Source of the DNA: Trebonia sp963734665
GTDB lineage: Bacteria; Actinomycetota; Actinomycetes; Streptosporangiales; Streptosporangiaceae
Assembly: GCA_963734665.1 (NCBI GenBank)
Contig: CAVTIR010000013.1
Location: 1,116,001 to 1,180,000 of the forward strand
Length of the DNA: 64,000 nt
Reading direction: 5' to 3'
In this document: positions 26,167-35,082 of the stretch, in pieces
Position numbering within the stretch: position 1 is the stretch's first letter
Layout: each line of letters begins with the position of its first letter
Notes under the pieces: model-generated
What the model was told of the DNA's origin: nothing
Databases searched by the model: none
Seen by the model: only the letters and a program-made list of their open reading frames with translations
Position numbers and translations under genes: made by a program

Positions 26167-26964
26167 GTGACTGTCAAGACATCAGACGGCACCAGCGACG
26201 AACCGGGCGGAAACGTCGCGGCGAAGGGCGGCGGCGAGGGCGCCCGCCGCGCGCTCACGATCTTGCTGGCCTATTCGATGGAGCGGCATACGCAGAGCGC
26301 TCGCGATCTCGCCCGCGTCACCGGGATTCCGCTGCCGAGCGTGTACCGGTATGTCGCGCTGCTGCGTGAGATGGGGCTGCTCGTGGGCGACGAACGCGGC
26401 TTGTACCACCTGTCCGCGCGGCTCAGCGCGCTCGCGCGGGCGGCGGAGACAGCGGAAACGCTCATTGACCTCGCCGATCCCGTCATGCGCCGGCTATCCG
26501 CCGCCACCGGCGAGACGGTGATCCTGGTCCGTTTGGTCGCCCGGTCGGCGGTCTGCGTGCACCGCATCGAATCCAGGCACAACCTGCGCACGTCCTACGA
26601 ACCGGGCCAGCCGCTCTCGCTGGAGCACGGCGCCAGCGCCCGCCTGCTGCTTGCGGGCATGACAGCGGAAGCGCGACGCGGTTACCTCGCTCCGCTCGCC
26701 GCACGTGACCCCACGGCCGCCGCGCGGCTAGAGGAGCAGGTCGTCCTAGCCGGGAAACAAGGCTGGGCCGCAAGCGAGGAGGAAATCGACGCCGGCGTGT
26801 GGGCAGCCGCAGCCGCGGTACGGGACCGGACAGGCACCGTGGCCGCGCTGTCGGTCCCTTCCCCGCTTGTCCGCGCACCCGAAGCCCTGCACGAGGAGCT
26901 TCTGGCCAGAGTCCGCGCCGCCGCCGAGGAGATCAATACATCGCTGACGGCGGTGCACCGTTGA
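26167..26964 (+). CDS. IclR family regulator of the aromatic operon
   Basis: 265 residues. A polar, Gly-rich N-terminus precedes the winged helix ARRALTILLAYSMERHTQSA...GIPLPSVYRYVALLREMGLL (residues 28-75) and the effector domain (ASARLLLAGMTAEARRGYLA, GWAASEEEIDAGVWAAAAAV). The GTG at 26167 is the first start of the frame after the divergent promoters. IclR proteins frequently control aromatic catabolism (PcaR, PobR), and divergence from the nine-gene operon suggests that role here. Confidence 0.88.
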   Translation: MTVKTSDGTSDEPGGNVAAKGGGEGARRALTILLAYSMERHTQSARDLARVTGIPLPSVYRYVALLREMGLLVGDERGLYHLSARLSALARAAETAETLIDLADPVMRRLSAATGETVILVRLVARSAVCVHRIESRHNLRTSYEPGQPLSLEHGASARLLLAGMTAEARRGYLAPLAARDPTAAARLEEQVVLAGKQGWAASEEEIDAGVWAAAAAVRDRTGTVAALSVPSPLVRAPEALHEELLARVRAAAEEINTSLTAVHR

Positions 26965-27097
26965 GCGGGATGCCGGCGGCGCCGTGCGCCAGTTGCCGCC
27001 GCCCGACCTCCAGCACTGGCACAAGAGCCGACCCCTTATCGTGATTGACAAGCCGCACATGCACGGGTCAGGGCGGAACCGCGGCGGCTTACCTGGC

Positions 27098-27841
27098 TCA
27101 GCGTCCCTGGTTCTTCACGGCCTCCGCCTCCGTGGCGGCCGCGGCCGGGTCGAGGTAGCGGCCGCCCTTAGTGACGGGCGCGAAGGACGCGTCGAACTCA
27201 TACACAAGCGGCATGCCGGTCGGAACGTTGAGCTCGGCGATGGCCGCGTCGCCGATCCTGTCCAGGTGCTTGACCAGGGCGCGCAGCGAGTTGCCGTGCG
27301 CGACCACGAGGACGGTGCGGCCCGCCGCCAGGTCGGGCACGATCGCGTCGGACCAGTACGGCAGCAGCCTGTGCACCACGTCCCGCAGGCATTCGGTGCG
27401 CGGCAGCAGCTCGGGCGGCAGTGCGGAGTACCGTGGGTCGCGCGCCGCAGACAGCGGGTCATCGTCGGGGATCGGCGGCGGCGGCACGTCGTAGGACCGG
27501 CGCCAGCGCATGTACTGCTCGTCCCCGTACTGCTCGCGGATCTGCGCCTTGTCCTTGCCTTGCAGGGCGCCGTAATGCCGCTCGTTCAGCCGCCAGCTGC
27601 GCCGTACCGGCAGCCAGCTCAGGCCCGTGACGTCAAGCATGATGTTCGCCGTCTGGACGGTGCGGGTCAGCACGGACGTGTGCACGACATCCGGGCGCAG
27701 TCCCGCGTCGGCAAGCATCCGGCCGGCGGCTTCCGCCTCCTGACGGCCGTTCACCGCGAGGCTGACGTCCGCCCAGCCCGCGAACAGTCCTTTGGCGTTC
27801 CATTCGCTCTCCGCGTGCCTCATCAGCACGAGAGTTCCCAT
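27098..27841 (-). CDS. gpmA: 2,3-Bisphosphoglycerate-dependent phosphoglycerate mutase
   Basis: 247 residues, the standard length. The phosphoacceptor is in LVLMRHAESEWNAKGLFAGW (His8), followed by LNERHYGALQGKDKAQIREQ and the second catalytic His in VLVVAHGNSLRALVKHLDRI. It interconverts 3- and 2-phosphoglycerate. The start ATG 27841 gives the canonical MGTLVLMRHAE. The replacement of the more usual LNERHYGGLTG by LNERHYGALQG and the short Pro-rich loop (DVPPPPIPDDDP) are minor variations. It is a housekeeping-type enzyme inserted next to the catabolic island; it may be a second copy, since a glycolytic copy usually lies elsewhere. Confidence 0.93.
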   Translation of the reverse strand: MGTLVLMRHAESEWNAKGLFAGWADVSLAVNGRQEAEAAGRMLADAGLRPDVVHTSVLTRTVQTANIMLDVTGLSWLPVRRSWRLNERHYGALQGKDKAQIREQYGDEQYMRWRRSYDVPPPPIPDDDPLSAARDPRYSALPPELLPRTECLRDVVHRLLPYWSDAIVPDLAAGRTVLVVAHGNSLRALVKHLDRIGDAAIAELNVPTGMPLVYEFDASFAPVTKGGRYLDPAAAATEAEAVKNQGR

Positions 27842-28202
27842 ATGCACCAGCCTTTTTCGTTTTTTTCGCGTTAGCGGCCCGCACCGCATCCTGGGCCCTC
27901 CCACGGCCGAGCCGAGGTCCCGTTACCAAAGCGTAATATTGAAGTTTCTTGTCAATGGTATGACCTTATGCCACCCTTGGGCACACAGCACGGCAAGTAC
28001 GGTGCTCCGGGCCGGGCTGCCCCACCCCCGCGGCCCGGCCCGGAGCATGACAGCAGGCACACCGCCCTGTCCCTGGTCAGAGCGGCTGTGACTCCCGCCT
28101 CAAGTGGACATCGATGTTCTCGCGACTCCGCCCTCACCCGCGGATCGTGCACAACCGGGCGCCAGCAGCCCAGTGCGGCTGCGCCCATGAAGGCGTGGTG
28201 AA
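27842..28202. other. Intergenic region with operator, before the MFS gene
   Basis: 361 bases between divergent gpmA and the MFS transporter gene. It holds operator-like site A (27947-27973) and G+C-rich sequence without a credible frame. The poly-T/C run TTTTTCGTTTTTTTCGC lies just upstream of gpmA. Confidence 0.35.
27947..27973 (+). promoter_or_regulatory. Operator-like site A (27-bp motif)
   Basis: TCTTG, two bases, then AATGGTATGAC and ATGCCA three bases on. The core TGGTATGACCTTATGCCA (27956-27973) is an imperfect palindrome. The same motif appears at 29630, 33807 and, inverted, at 44583. It lies about 230 bases upstream of the MFS gene. Confidence 0.65.
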
Positions 28203-29486
28203 ATGCTCGAAGACAAGACAGCCGTCCAACCCGACGTAACGGTCTCCTCTGGCACGCGCAGATGGCTCTACATCAGCTTCCCCCTGCTGGTCAGCTTCGC
28301 CGTCGCGCAGCTGGTGAAGACGTCGATGGGGATCGTCGCGGCCAGCCCGGAATTCATCGACCGGTTCCACGTCGGCCCGAACTCGTCGGCGGTCGGCTGG
28401 GCGTCCAGTTCGTTCCTCTACGCCTACGGCGTCGCGATGCTCGGCTGGGGCTACCTCGTCAAGCGCATCGGCCCGCGGCGCGCGATGCTCCTCGGCAGCG
28501 GCATCTGGGTGATCGCACTCGGCGTGACGCCCTTCGTGCACACCATCCCGCAGCTTTACGCCACACGGATCGCGCTCGGCATCGGCGAGGCGTGCTTCTA
28601 CCCCGTCGCGCACACGCTGACCGCGCGCTGGTTCCCCATCCAGGAACGGGCGCGGGCCAACGCGTCGTGGCTGTGCGGCATCTTCGTCGGCTCGACCGTC
28701 GCTTCGTCCCTCACCGCCGTCTCGCTGACGTCGCTGGGCTGGTCGGGTGCGTTCTGGGTCCAGGCGGGCATCGCGCTCGTGCTGGCCTTCGGTGTCACGC
28801 TACTGCTGATCAAGGACGATCCCCGCGACACGAACGCGATCGGGTCGGCCGAGGTGACGCACATCGAGGAAAACCGGTTCGAGAACACGAACCTCATTCC
28901 CAAGTCCGGCCCGGAGTCGCCGTACCGGAACTACCGGTACTGGCTGACGATGGTGATGTATCTCGGCACCAACATCCCGTTCTACGGCCTCGTGACCTGG
29001 CTGCCGCTGTACCTGAAGGATCAGCGGCATATCAGCTTCGGCATGGTGGGCCTGATCCTCACCGCGGCCAATGCCCTGTCGATCGTCGTCATGATCCTCG
29101 TCGGCATGTGGTCGGACCGGCGGATGCGGCGGGCGACGGTCGCCGCGGCCGGCTTCGCCGTCGAGGCGATCGGCATCCTGGGCGCCGTGCTGTTCCCGGT
29201 AAACACGCCGGTCATCGGCGTATGGGTATTCCTGGGACTGGCCGGCAACGCATGGTGCATCGTGGCCAACTGGGGCCTGCTGCACAGCCTGATGCCGACC
29301 CGCGAGGTAGAGGGCTCGAGCGGTGTCTTCTCGTCCCTGACGAACCTCGCCGGGGCCGGCGCGCCCGCCCTGATTGGCTGGATGCTGTCCACCACGGGCA
29401 GCTATACGCCCGGCTTCCTGTTCATGGTGGCCATAATCGTCCTGTCGATCGCCTGCTGCGCCGTCCTCATACCGCAGCGGTACTAA
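28203..29486 (+). CDS. MFS transporter, anion:cation symporter family
   Basis: 427 residues with twelve predicted helices. The helix 2-3 loop GYLVKRIGPRRAMLLGS, IALGIGEACFYPVAHTLTAR and WFPIQERARANA are typical of the ACS family (PF07690), which takes up organic anions such as glucarate, hexuronates, phthalate and other aromatic acids. The ATG at 28203 follows GGTGAA. It is a single-gene unit with an operator-like site upstream and a strong terminator downstream, and it shares the operator motif with three catabolic operons, which suggests uptake of the same compound class. Confidence 0.9.
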   Translation: MLEDKTAVQPDVTVSSGTRRWLYISFPLLVSFAVAQLVKTSMGIVAASPEFIDRFHVGPNSSAVGWASSSFLYAYGVAMLGWGYLVKRIGPRRAMLLGSGIWVIALGVTPFVHTIPQLYATRIALGIGEACFYPVAHTLTARWFPIQERARANASWLCGIFVGSTVASSLTAVSLTSLGWSGAFWVQAGIALVLAFGVTLLLIKDDPRDTNAIGSAEVTHIEENRFENTNLIPKSGPESPYRNYRYWLTMVMYLGTNIPFYGLVTWLPLYLKDQRHISFGMVGLILTAANALSIVVMILVGMWSDRRMRRATVAAAGFAVEAIGILGAVLFPVNTPVIGVWVFLGLAGNAWCIVANWGLLHSLMPTREVEGSSGVFSSLTNLAGAGAPALIGWMLSTTGSYTPGFLFMVAIIVLSIACCAVLIPQRY

Positions 29487-29510
29487 CCCGGGCCCCGCAC
29501 GGCGCTACGG

Positions 29511-29570
29511 CCCGCGCGGGGCGACCTGACAGGCCCGCGCGGGCGACCGGCCCGCGCGGGTTTTCGTTTT
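29511..29570 (+). terminator. Rho-independent terminator with repeated CCCGCGCGGG
   Basis: The palindrome CCCGCGCGGG occurs at 29511-29520, 29534-29543 and 29551-29560. The last copy is followed by TTTTCGTTTT (29561-29570). The second and third copies can also pair with each other around CGACCGG. It ends the MFS transcript. Confidence 0.75.
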
Positions 29571-29629
29571 CTGTTATCCCGAACGGGCTGGATGTCCCCG
29601 GCGCCCCGGCCCGTGGGCAGGCAAGGAAC

Positions 29630-29656
29630 TCTTGCTAATGGTATGACTTTATGCCA
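29630..29656 (+). promoter_or_regulatory. Operator-like site B (27-bp motif)
   Basis: Same motif as site A; the core is TGGTATGACTTTATGCCA (29639-29656). It lies 70 bases upstream of the GTG at 29727, which leads the molybdenum hydroxylase operon. Confidence 0.65.
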
Positions 29657-29726
29657 CATTCAAAAGTGCCAGGGTACCTGGCATCGCTGGTTCCCCGAAG
29701 CCCGCACCGGGCGCAAAGGAGCAGCC

Positions 29727-30059
29727 GTGCGCAGCAAACGTCAGTATCCACTCCGCCGGTTCGCGCCGGCCGCCGTCGCCCCGGTCAACCTGGTCGTCGG
29801 CGCGTCCTCGCCCTCATCCGCCGCCGACTCGGCCGCGAGGGGGAAGACGGGGCTCACCACGATCACCATCGCCCGGCAGGCGGCGGCAGTCTTTGACGGG
29901 GTCCACACGGGCTCGCTCGCCCAGGTGCCGCGGGAAGGCATCCTCGCCAAGGCCGACAACTACCTACTGAAGGATCTGTCGAGCGCGTCCGCTGCCCTGG
30001 CAGGCAGCTTCGCAGGCCTGCGGCCCGCGTTGATCACGCAGACGATCCTGCCCGCATGA
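29727..30059 (+). CDS. Remnant of an ABC substrate-binding protein gene
   Basis: A 110-residue open frame with a good AAGGAG ribosome site. The N-terminus looks like a signal peptide (MRSKRQYPLRRFAPAAVAPV...) lacking a lipobox Cys. The start of the mature part, GLTTITIARQAAAV, recalls TTVTIALPVAEPV of the protein at 33900. The end, ADNYLLKDLSSASAALAGSF, recalls ANNYILKNPSAAVSELSGTF of the same protein. The roughly 220 residues in between are missing. I read it as an internally deleted binding-protein gene that kept its promoter and ends. Its product is unlikely to bind a ligand. It is 19 bases ahead of the hydroxylase large subunit gene. Confidence 0.5.
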   Translation: MRSKRQYPLRRFAPAAVAPVNLVVGASSPSSAADSAARGKTGLTTITIARQAAAVFDGVHTGSLAQVPREGILAKADNYLLKDLSSASAALAGSFAGLRPALITQTILPA

Positions 30060-30078
30060 AAACCCTGAGGAGGCCACG

Positions 30079-32259
30079 ATGACGTCAGCCGCGCTCGGCA
30101 GGAACGATGCCTGGGCGAAGGCGTCCGGTACCACCCGGTACGTGGGCGACCAGAGCCTGCCGGGAATGCTGCACGTGGCGCTGGTCCGGAGCCTGGTCCC
30201 GCATGCGCGCATCGCCGGCATCGATACGAAACAGGCTGAGGCGGCCGCCGGGGTCGTCGGGGTGTTCACGGCGGCCGACGTGAACAAAGCCACCTACGGC
30301 CGCGCGGTGCGTGACGTGCCCATCCTGGCCCGGGACAAGGCCCGGTTCGCCGGCGAGCGGATCGCCGCCGTCGTCGCGGAGACCCGGCAGGCGGCCGAGG
30401 CCGCGGCGGCTCTCGTCGACGTTACCTACGGCGACCTGCCCGCGGTGCTTTCGGCATCGGACGCCATCCTTCCGGGCGCCCCGGCCGTCCACGACGAGCC
30501 CTGGACGTATCCGGGGGCAGCGGTACGCGAAGCCGATGGCCGCAACCTGCAGTCCCGTGTCGTGCACGGGTCGCGCGAGGCCGCCGAGACGGCGCTCGCC
30601 GCCTCCGACTTCGTGATCGACCGTACCTATTCCACCCCGTCGGGGCACCAGGGTTACCTGGAGCCGCAGTCCTGCGTCGCCATGGTGGACGGCGGCCGGC
30701 TGCGGATCTGGGCGACCAGCAAGTCGCCCTACCGCCTCCGCGCGCAGCTGGCCCAGTGCCTGGGGCTGGCCCCCGAGTCGATCGACATCCAGCCGGGACC
30801 GTTGGGCGGTGACTTCGGCGGCAAGGGGTCGCCAATGGACATCCCGCTGTGCGCGGAGCTCGCCCGGCTGACAGGGCGGCCCGTCAAGCTGGTGCTGCGC
30901 TATACGGAGGACCTGACCGCTACGAATCCGCGCCATCCGGCCAGGATCCGGATCCGGGCAGGCTGCGACAGCGACGGGCGGTTGACCGCCGTGTCGGTCC
31001 AGGCCCTGCTCAACGGCGGCGCGTACGCCGGATTCAAGCCGCTGGCCAACGCGAGCCTGCACGGGATCGACGACTGCACGATGGCCTACCACGTGCCGGC
31101 CCTGTACACCGAAGCCGTGATCGCCTACACCAACACCGTGCCGCGCGGCCACATGCGCTCGCCAGGATCGCCGCAGTCGGCGTTCGCTCTCGAGTCCGCC
31201 CTCGACGAACTGGCCGACGTGGCCGGCTTGGCGCCCGCCGAGGTCCGGCGGCGAAATCTCGTGCGGCCCGGCGCGCCCAGCGTCAGCGGGAAGCCGTGGG
31301 CAGAATACCGCGGCGAGGACACGCTGGACGCCGCTCTTGACCAGGCCCGGCTCAGAGAGGTCCAGGCGCCGCCCGGGTGGCGGTGCGGTACCGGCCTGGT
31401 GCTGTACGCGCGAGAGGCACCGGGCATGGGCGCGACGAGCCTCCGGCTGATCCCCCTCGCTGACGGCAAGATCCGGGCGGAGGTCCCGATCCCGGAGACG
31501 GGGACCGGCAGCCACACCGTGGTGCGCAACCTGCTCGCCGCCGCGCTGGGCGTCAGCCAGGCCGATGTTGAGGTCGTCCACGTAGCCACGGACGAACTGC
31601 CCGGCGACCCTGGGGTTGGCGCCAGCCGGGTGACGGTCGGGATGGCGGGGGCTGCTGACCGGGCGGGACGAGCGTGGCGGGAACGGCGCAGCGCTGACGA
31701 GATCGTAGTGATCCAGTCCGGGCCGGACGCCCCAGGCGGCTCGCCTTCGCCTACCGCCGCGGTGTCGTCATACTGCGCGCAGGTCGCGCAGGTAGCGGTG
31801 GACCTGGCTACCGGCCAGGTCAAGGTGCTCCAGATCGTGTCCGTCGTCGACGTCGGCCGGATCGTCCATCCGGCCGGGCACCAGATGCAGATCGACGGCG
31901 GCACCGTCATGGGATACGGCTTCGCCTGCCTGGAGGACCTTGTCGAGGATGACGGCCAGATCACGGCGGCCACCCTCGGCGAGTTCAAGCTCCCCGCCAT
32001 GGCTGACGTCCCGGTGCTGCGCACGGTCCTGGTCGAAGGGGCGCAGGGCGTGACATCAGCGAACGTAAAGCCTGTGGGGGAACTGACCAACGTGCCGGTG
32101 GCCGCGGCGATCGCGAACGCGGTCGCGGACGCCACCGGGCGCCGGATCCGCGACCTTCCGATCACAGCGGAGAAGGTCTACTGGGCCCTGCATGAGGATG
32201 CCCTCGCCGCGGATGCCCTTAGTACAGGAGCCCCGAATGCAGAGAGGTGGCGAACGTGA
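30079..32259 (+). CDS. Molybdenum hydroxylase large subunit (xanthine dehydrogenase/CoxL family)
   Basis: 726 residues. It has the a/b hammerhead domain at the N-terminus (AKASGTTRYVGDQSLPGMLHVALVRS) and the molybdopterin-binding domain with the Mo-contact loop QPGPLGGDFGGKGSPMD. HMRSPGSPQSAFALESALDE is the usual RxPGxPQ segment, and the active-site Glu lies near the C-terminus in KPVGELTNVPVAAAIANAV. Such enzymes hydroxylate N-heterocycles, aldehydes or aromatic CoA esters. This one is slightly short, with a shortened region after GVGASRVTVG. It forms a three-subunit operon with the two genes downstream. The substrate is unknown, and the ABC/MFS neighbours suggest an imported heteroaromatic or aromatic acid. 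Confidence 0.9.
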   Translation: MTSAALGRNDAWAKASGTTRYVGDQSLPGMLHVALVRSLVPHARIAGIDTKQAEAAAGVVGVFTAADVNKATYGRAVRDVPILARDKARFAGERIAAVVAETRQAAEAAAALVDVTYGDLPAVLSASDAILPGAPAVHDEPWTYPGAAVREADGRNLQSRVVHGSREAAETALAASDFVIDRTYSTPSGHQGYLEPQSCVAMVDGGRLRIWATSKSPYRLRAQLAQCLGLAPESIDIQPGPLGGDFGGKGSPMDIPLCAELARLTGRPVKLVLRYTEDLTATNPRHPARIRIRAGCDSDGRLTAVSVQALLNGGAYAGFKPLANASLHGIDDCTMAYHVPALYTEAVIAYTNTVPRGHMRSPGSPQSAFALESALDELADVAGLAPAEVRRRNLVRPGAPSVSGKPWAEYRGEDTLDAALDQARLREVQAPPGWRCGTGLVLYAREAPGMGATSLRLIPLADGKIRAEVPIPETGTGSHTVVRNLLAAALGVSQADVEVVHVATDELPGDPGVGASRVTVGMAGAADRAGRAWRERRSADEIVVIQSGPDAPGGSPSPTAAVSSYCAQVAQVAVDLATGQVKVLQIVSVVDVGRIVHPAGHQMQIDGGTVMGYGFACLEDLVEDDGQITAATLGEFKLPAMADVPVLRTVLVEGAQGVTSANVKPVGELTNVPVAAAIANAVADATGRRIRDLPITAEKVYWALHEDALAADALSTGAPNAERWRT

Positions 32260-32705
32260 AGCTCTCGTTCACGCTCAACGGCGAGGAAGTAGTTACCAGC
32301 GCTGATCCAGGCGCCCTGCTCGTGGACCTGATCCGTGACCTCGGCCTGACCGGGACCAAGGAGGCCTGCGGCGTCGGCGTCTGCGGGCTCTGCACCGTCC
32401 TGGTCAACGACCTGCCGGTCAGCTCATGCCTCTACCTGGCGGCATGCGCTGACGGGGCCGATATCTGGACCGTGGAGGGCCTGGCCGCCGCGGAGCCCGA
32501 ACTGATCCGGGCGTTCGTCGCCGACGAAGGGATGCAATGCGGGATCTGCACGCCCGGCCAGGTGGTGGCGGCCGCGGCCCTGGCCCGGGAGAATCCCGGC
32601 GCGACCGACGAAGAGATACGCGCGCATCAAGCGGGCAACCTGTGCCGGTGCACCGGCTACCAGACGATCGCCGCATCCGTGAGGAGCTACCTTGCCAACC
32701 GCTGA
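32256..32705 (+). CDS. Molybdenum hydroxylase (2Fe-2S) small subunit
   Basis: 149 residues. The plant-type ferredoxin cluster is CGVGVCGLCTV with its distal Cys in VSSCLYL, and the second cluster uses MQCGICTPGQ and NLCRCTGYQT. It passes electrons from the molybdenum site to FAD. The GTG at 32256 overlaps the preceding stop (GTGA) with GAGAGG upstream; another GTG three codons earlier is possible. Full length for CoxS-type subunits. Confidence 0.93.
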   Translation: MKLSFTLNGEEVVTSADPGALLVDLIRDLGLTGTKEACGVGVCGLCTVLVNDLPVSSCLYLAACADGADIWTVEGLAAAEPELIRAFVADEGMQCGICTPGQVVAAAALARENPGATDEEIRAHQAGNLCRCTGYQTIAASVRSYLANR

Positions 32706-33642
32706 CCTAGCCTTCTCCGCTCCTGCCACGCTGCACGAGGCACTCGGCGAACTGGCCGGCGCCGAAGACGACGTCATCGCCATGGGCGGTGGCACCTCGG
32801 TAGGCATGCTGCTGAAGAACGACCTCATCGCCCCGCGCAAGATCGTGTGGCTGGCGCGGATCCCAGAGCTACGGCGGCTCGCTTACCGGTCCGACGGCCT
32901 CGGCTCTGACATGCCCGGCTCTGACAGGCCCGGCGGCGGGAGGGACGCCGGCGGCGAGCTGCTCATCGGGGCGACGGTCACCTTGCGTGAACTGGCCCGG
33001 TCCGGGGTTATCCGGCAGAAGTTCCCGGCACTGGCCTACGCGGCCAGCCGGGTGGGCAATCCGCGGGTGCGCGCGGTCGCGACGGTCGGCGGCGCGCTGA
33101 CCCACTCAGACGCGCGCCAGGATGTGCCCCCGATCATGTATGCCCTGCAGGCCCGGGTCCGTATCCAGAGCCTGCGGGGCAGCCGGGAGGTCCCGGTGCA
33201 CGCCTTCCACACCGGCTTCATGGAAACGGTCCTGGCTGAAGACGAACTCGTGACCCAGGTCGTCATCCCCGCCGTCCCCGGCCGGCGGGCCGCGTACGGC
33301 CGCTTCACCCCGGGCAGCCACGACGACTATCCGACGGTCAGCGCCGCCGCGAGCATCGCGGCCGATAACAGCGGGCGGGTCACCAGTGCCGTGCTCGCGC
33401 TCGGCGGGGTCGGATCGACACCGCTGCTAGTCGGCGGGGCCGCGAGCCTGATCGGGACGGTGCCCGGCCAGGCCGAGGTGGAGTCGGCCGCGGCAGCGGC
33501 CGAGGCCGCGGCCAGCCCGCACGATGACCAGCGGGGCTCAGCGCGGTACAAGAAGGCCATGGCCCGCGAGTGGGCGGCCAGGGTCATTCGCGCCTGCCTG
33601 GATCCGGACGCGACGGCGGTGCCCGACCTCGTCGTGGGGTAG
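32692..33642 (+). CDS. Molybdenum hydroxylase FAD-binding subunit
   Basis: 316 residues starting at TTG 32692, overlapping the small-subunit gene by 14 bases. The FAD-binding pattern is VIAMGGGTSVGMLLKNDLIA in the first domain and ATVGGALTHSDARQDVPPIM in the second, followed by the CO_deh_flav_C domain (YGRFTPGSHDDYPTVSAAAS). It delivers electrons from the Fe-S subunit to the final acceptor. An extra Gly/Asp-rich loop (GSDMPGSDRPGGGRDAGG) interrupts the region between the two halves. Confidence 0.9.
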   Translation: MPTADLAFSAPATLHEALGELAGAEDDVIAMGGGTSVGMLLKNDLIAPRKIVWLARIPELRRLAYRSDGLGSDMPGSDRPGGGRDAGGELLIGATVTLRELARSGVIRQKFPALAYAASRVGNPRVRAVATVGGALTHSDARQDVPPIMYALQARVRIQSLRGSREVPVHAFHTGFMETVLAEDELVTQVVIPAVPGRRAAYGRFTPGSHDDYPTVSAAASIAADNSGRVTSAVLALGGVGSTPLLVGGAASLIGTVPGQAEVESAAAAAEAAASPHDDQRGSARYKKAMAREWAARVIRACLDPDATAVPDLVVG

Positions 33643-33711
33643 CCCCGCCCGACGCAACGAGTCGCGGGTAGCCCTGGCCGTCGAAACGTTATGCCGGCTT
33701 CCTTGCTTTTC

Positions 33712-33758
33712 TTCTCATAGCACGAGAGTCGATTGCCGTATTTCTCAAATGACGAGAA
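33712..33758. promoter_or_regulatory. Tandem TTCTC-N7-GAGA boxes
   Basis: TTCTCATAGCACGAGAG (33712-33728) and TTCTCAAATGACGAGAA (33742-33758) start exactly 30 bases apart, three helical turns. Each is itself a dyad. They lie in the intergenic region before the ABC transporter operon, upstream of operator-like site C, and may bind a second regulator such as the IclR protein at 26167. Confidence 0.5.
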
Positions 33759-33806
33759 TCAATGAATGGTCCGGGGAATCCGCGTTACCTAATCGTGATA
33801 TGCAGA

Positions 33807-33833
33807 TCTTGCAAATGGTATGACGTCATGCCA
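33807..33833 (+). promoter_or_regulatory. Operator-like site C (27-bp motif)
   Basis: Same motif as sites A and B. The core TGGTATGACGTCATGCCA (33816-33833) is the most symmetric copy, with only one mismatched pair. It lies 66 bases upstream of the GTG of the binding-protein gene. Confidence 0.7.
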
Positions 33834-33899
33834 AATTGAAATTGATCCAGCAAAGACGCGCAACGGCACCGATGCCGTCCAGGGATCTTAGGAGGCTCC

Positions 33900-35072
33900 G
33901 TGCGTACGGACCGCCAGGACATCTCCCACCACTCTCATCCATTCCGGTATTTCGGCGGCTGCCTCGCCGCACGCCTGTCACGGCACCAAAGGAAGTCCGC
34001 CGGCCATCCGGCATTTCGCCGGAAATCGCTATGGTTCGCGGCGGCGGTCGCGGTAGCAGCCGTGACCGCCGCGGGTTGCTCGTCCAGTCCCAGCGGGTCC
34101 GGGGGCTCCGGTGGAAGCGGGAGTTCCGGCGGCGCCGCCAGCGAGACGACGGTGACGATCGCGCTCCCGGTCGCCGAGCCGGTCCAGTCGCCCGTCTACC
34201 TGGCGAGCAAGCTCGGCTACTTCAGCAAAGAGGGGATCAACGCGCACGTCGTCGTGCTGGCCAGCGACACCGCGGCAGACGCCGCGCTGGTCGCCGGGAG
34301 CGTCCAGTTCACGTCGGTGAATGCCGTCGCGCTGATCACCGCCGCCGAGAAGGGGGTACCGGTGCGGGACATCTGCACCGAGTACAACGGGCCTTCCTGG
34401 GCCCTGACCGTCAGCAGCAGCGTGCTGAGCAGCACTCACGTGACCGCTTCGACACCGCTGAAGCAACTGCTGACCGCGCTGCACGGCACCAAGGTGGCCA
34501 TCGTCGGCACCGGCGCGTCCGCGCCCGGCCTCATCCTCTCCGGACTGCTGCAGCAGGAGGGCCTTCCCGCGAACTGGCTGGACCTGATCGGCGTCGAAGC
34601 GTCTTCGGACCTGACAAGCGCCTATTCACACGGCGAAGTCGCAGCGGTTTTCGACACGCAGCCGACGCCCGACGAAGTCGTGGCGAACTTCGGGGGCAAG
34701 GTCGTCTTCAATACCACCCAGCTGACGGCGCTTAACCAGATCCCCTGGGAAGGGCTGGTCGGGAGCACGAGCTACATCAGCGGCAACGCCAAGGTCGACA
34801 AGGCCGTGTGCGCCGCCATCGGCGCAGCCAACAACTACATCTTGAAGAACCCGTCGGCCGCGGTCAGCGAACTCAGCGGCACGTTCCCCACCCTGAGCCC
34901 CGCCCTGCTTAAGGATTCGCTGCTGGCCTACAAGTGGGCGCCCAACGCGGGCATGACGGCGGCGCAGTGGACAAGCAGCGCCAGCGTGCTCGCCAAGTTC
35001 GGCCTGATCAGCAAGGTGTCACCGGCCACGCTGAGCGGGGCCTACAGCACCAGTTACCTGCCAGCGGGCTAA
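33900..35072 (+). CDS. ABC transporter substrate-binding lipoprotein
   Basis: 390 residues. An unusually long basic leader (about 45 residues, with many His/Arg) precedes the hydrophobic segment LWFAAAVAVAAVTAAGC, whose lipobox Cys is followed by a Ser/Gly linker. The mature part ETTVTIALPVAEPVQSPVYL, AGSVQFTSVNAVALITAAEK and KVAIVGTGASAPGLILSGLL is NMT1/SsuA-like. The GTG at 33900 follows TAGGAGG; an internal start nearer the signal peptide cannot be excluded. First gene of the transporter-ThDP enzyme operon. The remnant at 29727-30059 derives from a close relative. Confidence 0.88.
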   Translation: MRTDRQDISHHSHPFRYFGGCLAARLSRHQRKSAGHPAFRRKSLWFAAAVAVAAVTAAGCSSSPSGSGGSGGSGSSGGAASETTVTIALPVAEPVQSPVYLASKLGYFSKEGINAHVVVLASDTAADAALVAGSVQFTSVNAVALITAAEKGVPVRDICTEYNGPSWALTVSSSVLSSTHVTASTPLKQLLTALHGTKVAIVGTGASAPGLILSGLLQQEGLPANWLDLIGVEASSDLTSAYSHGEVAAVFDTQPTPDEVVANFGGKVVFNTTQLTALNQIPWEGLVGSTSYISGNAKVDKAVCAAIGAANNYILKNPSAAVSELSGTFPTLSPALLKDSLLAYKWAPNAGMTAAQWTSSASVLAKFGLISKVSPATLSGAYSTSYLPAG

Positions 35073-35082
35073 GGGAGCCGCC

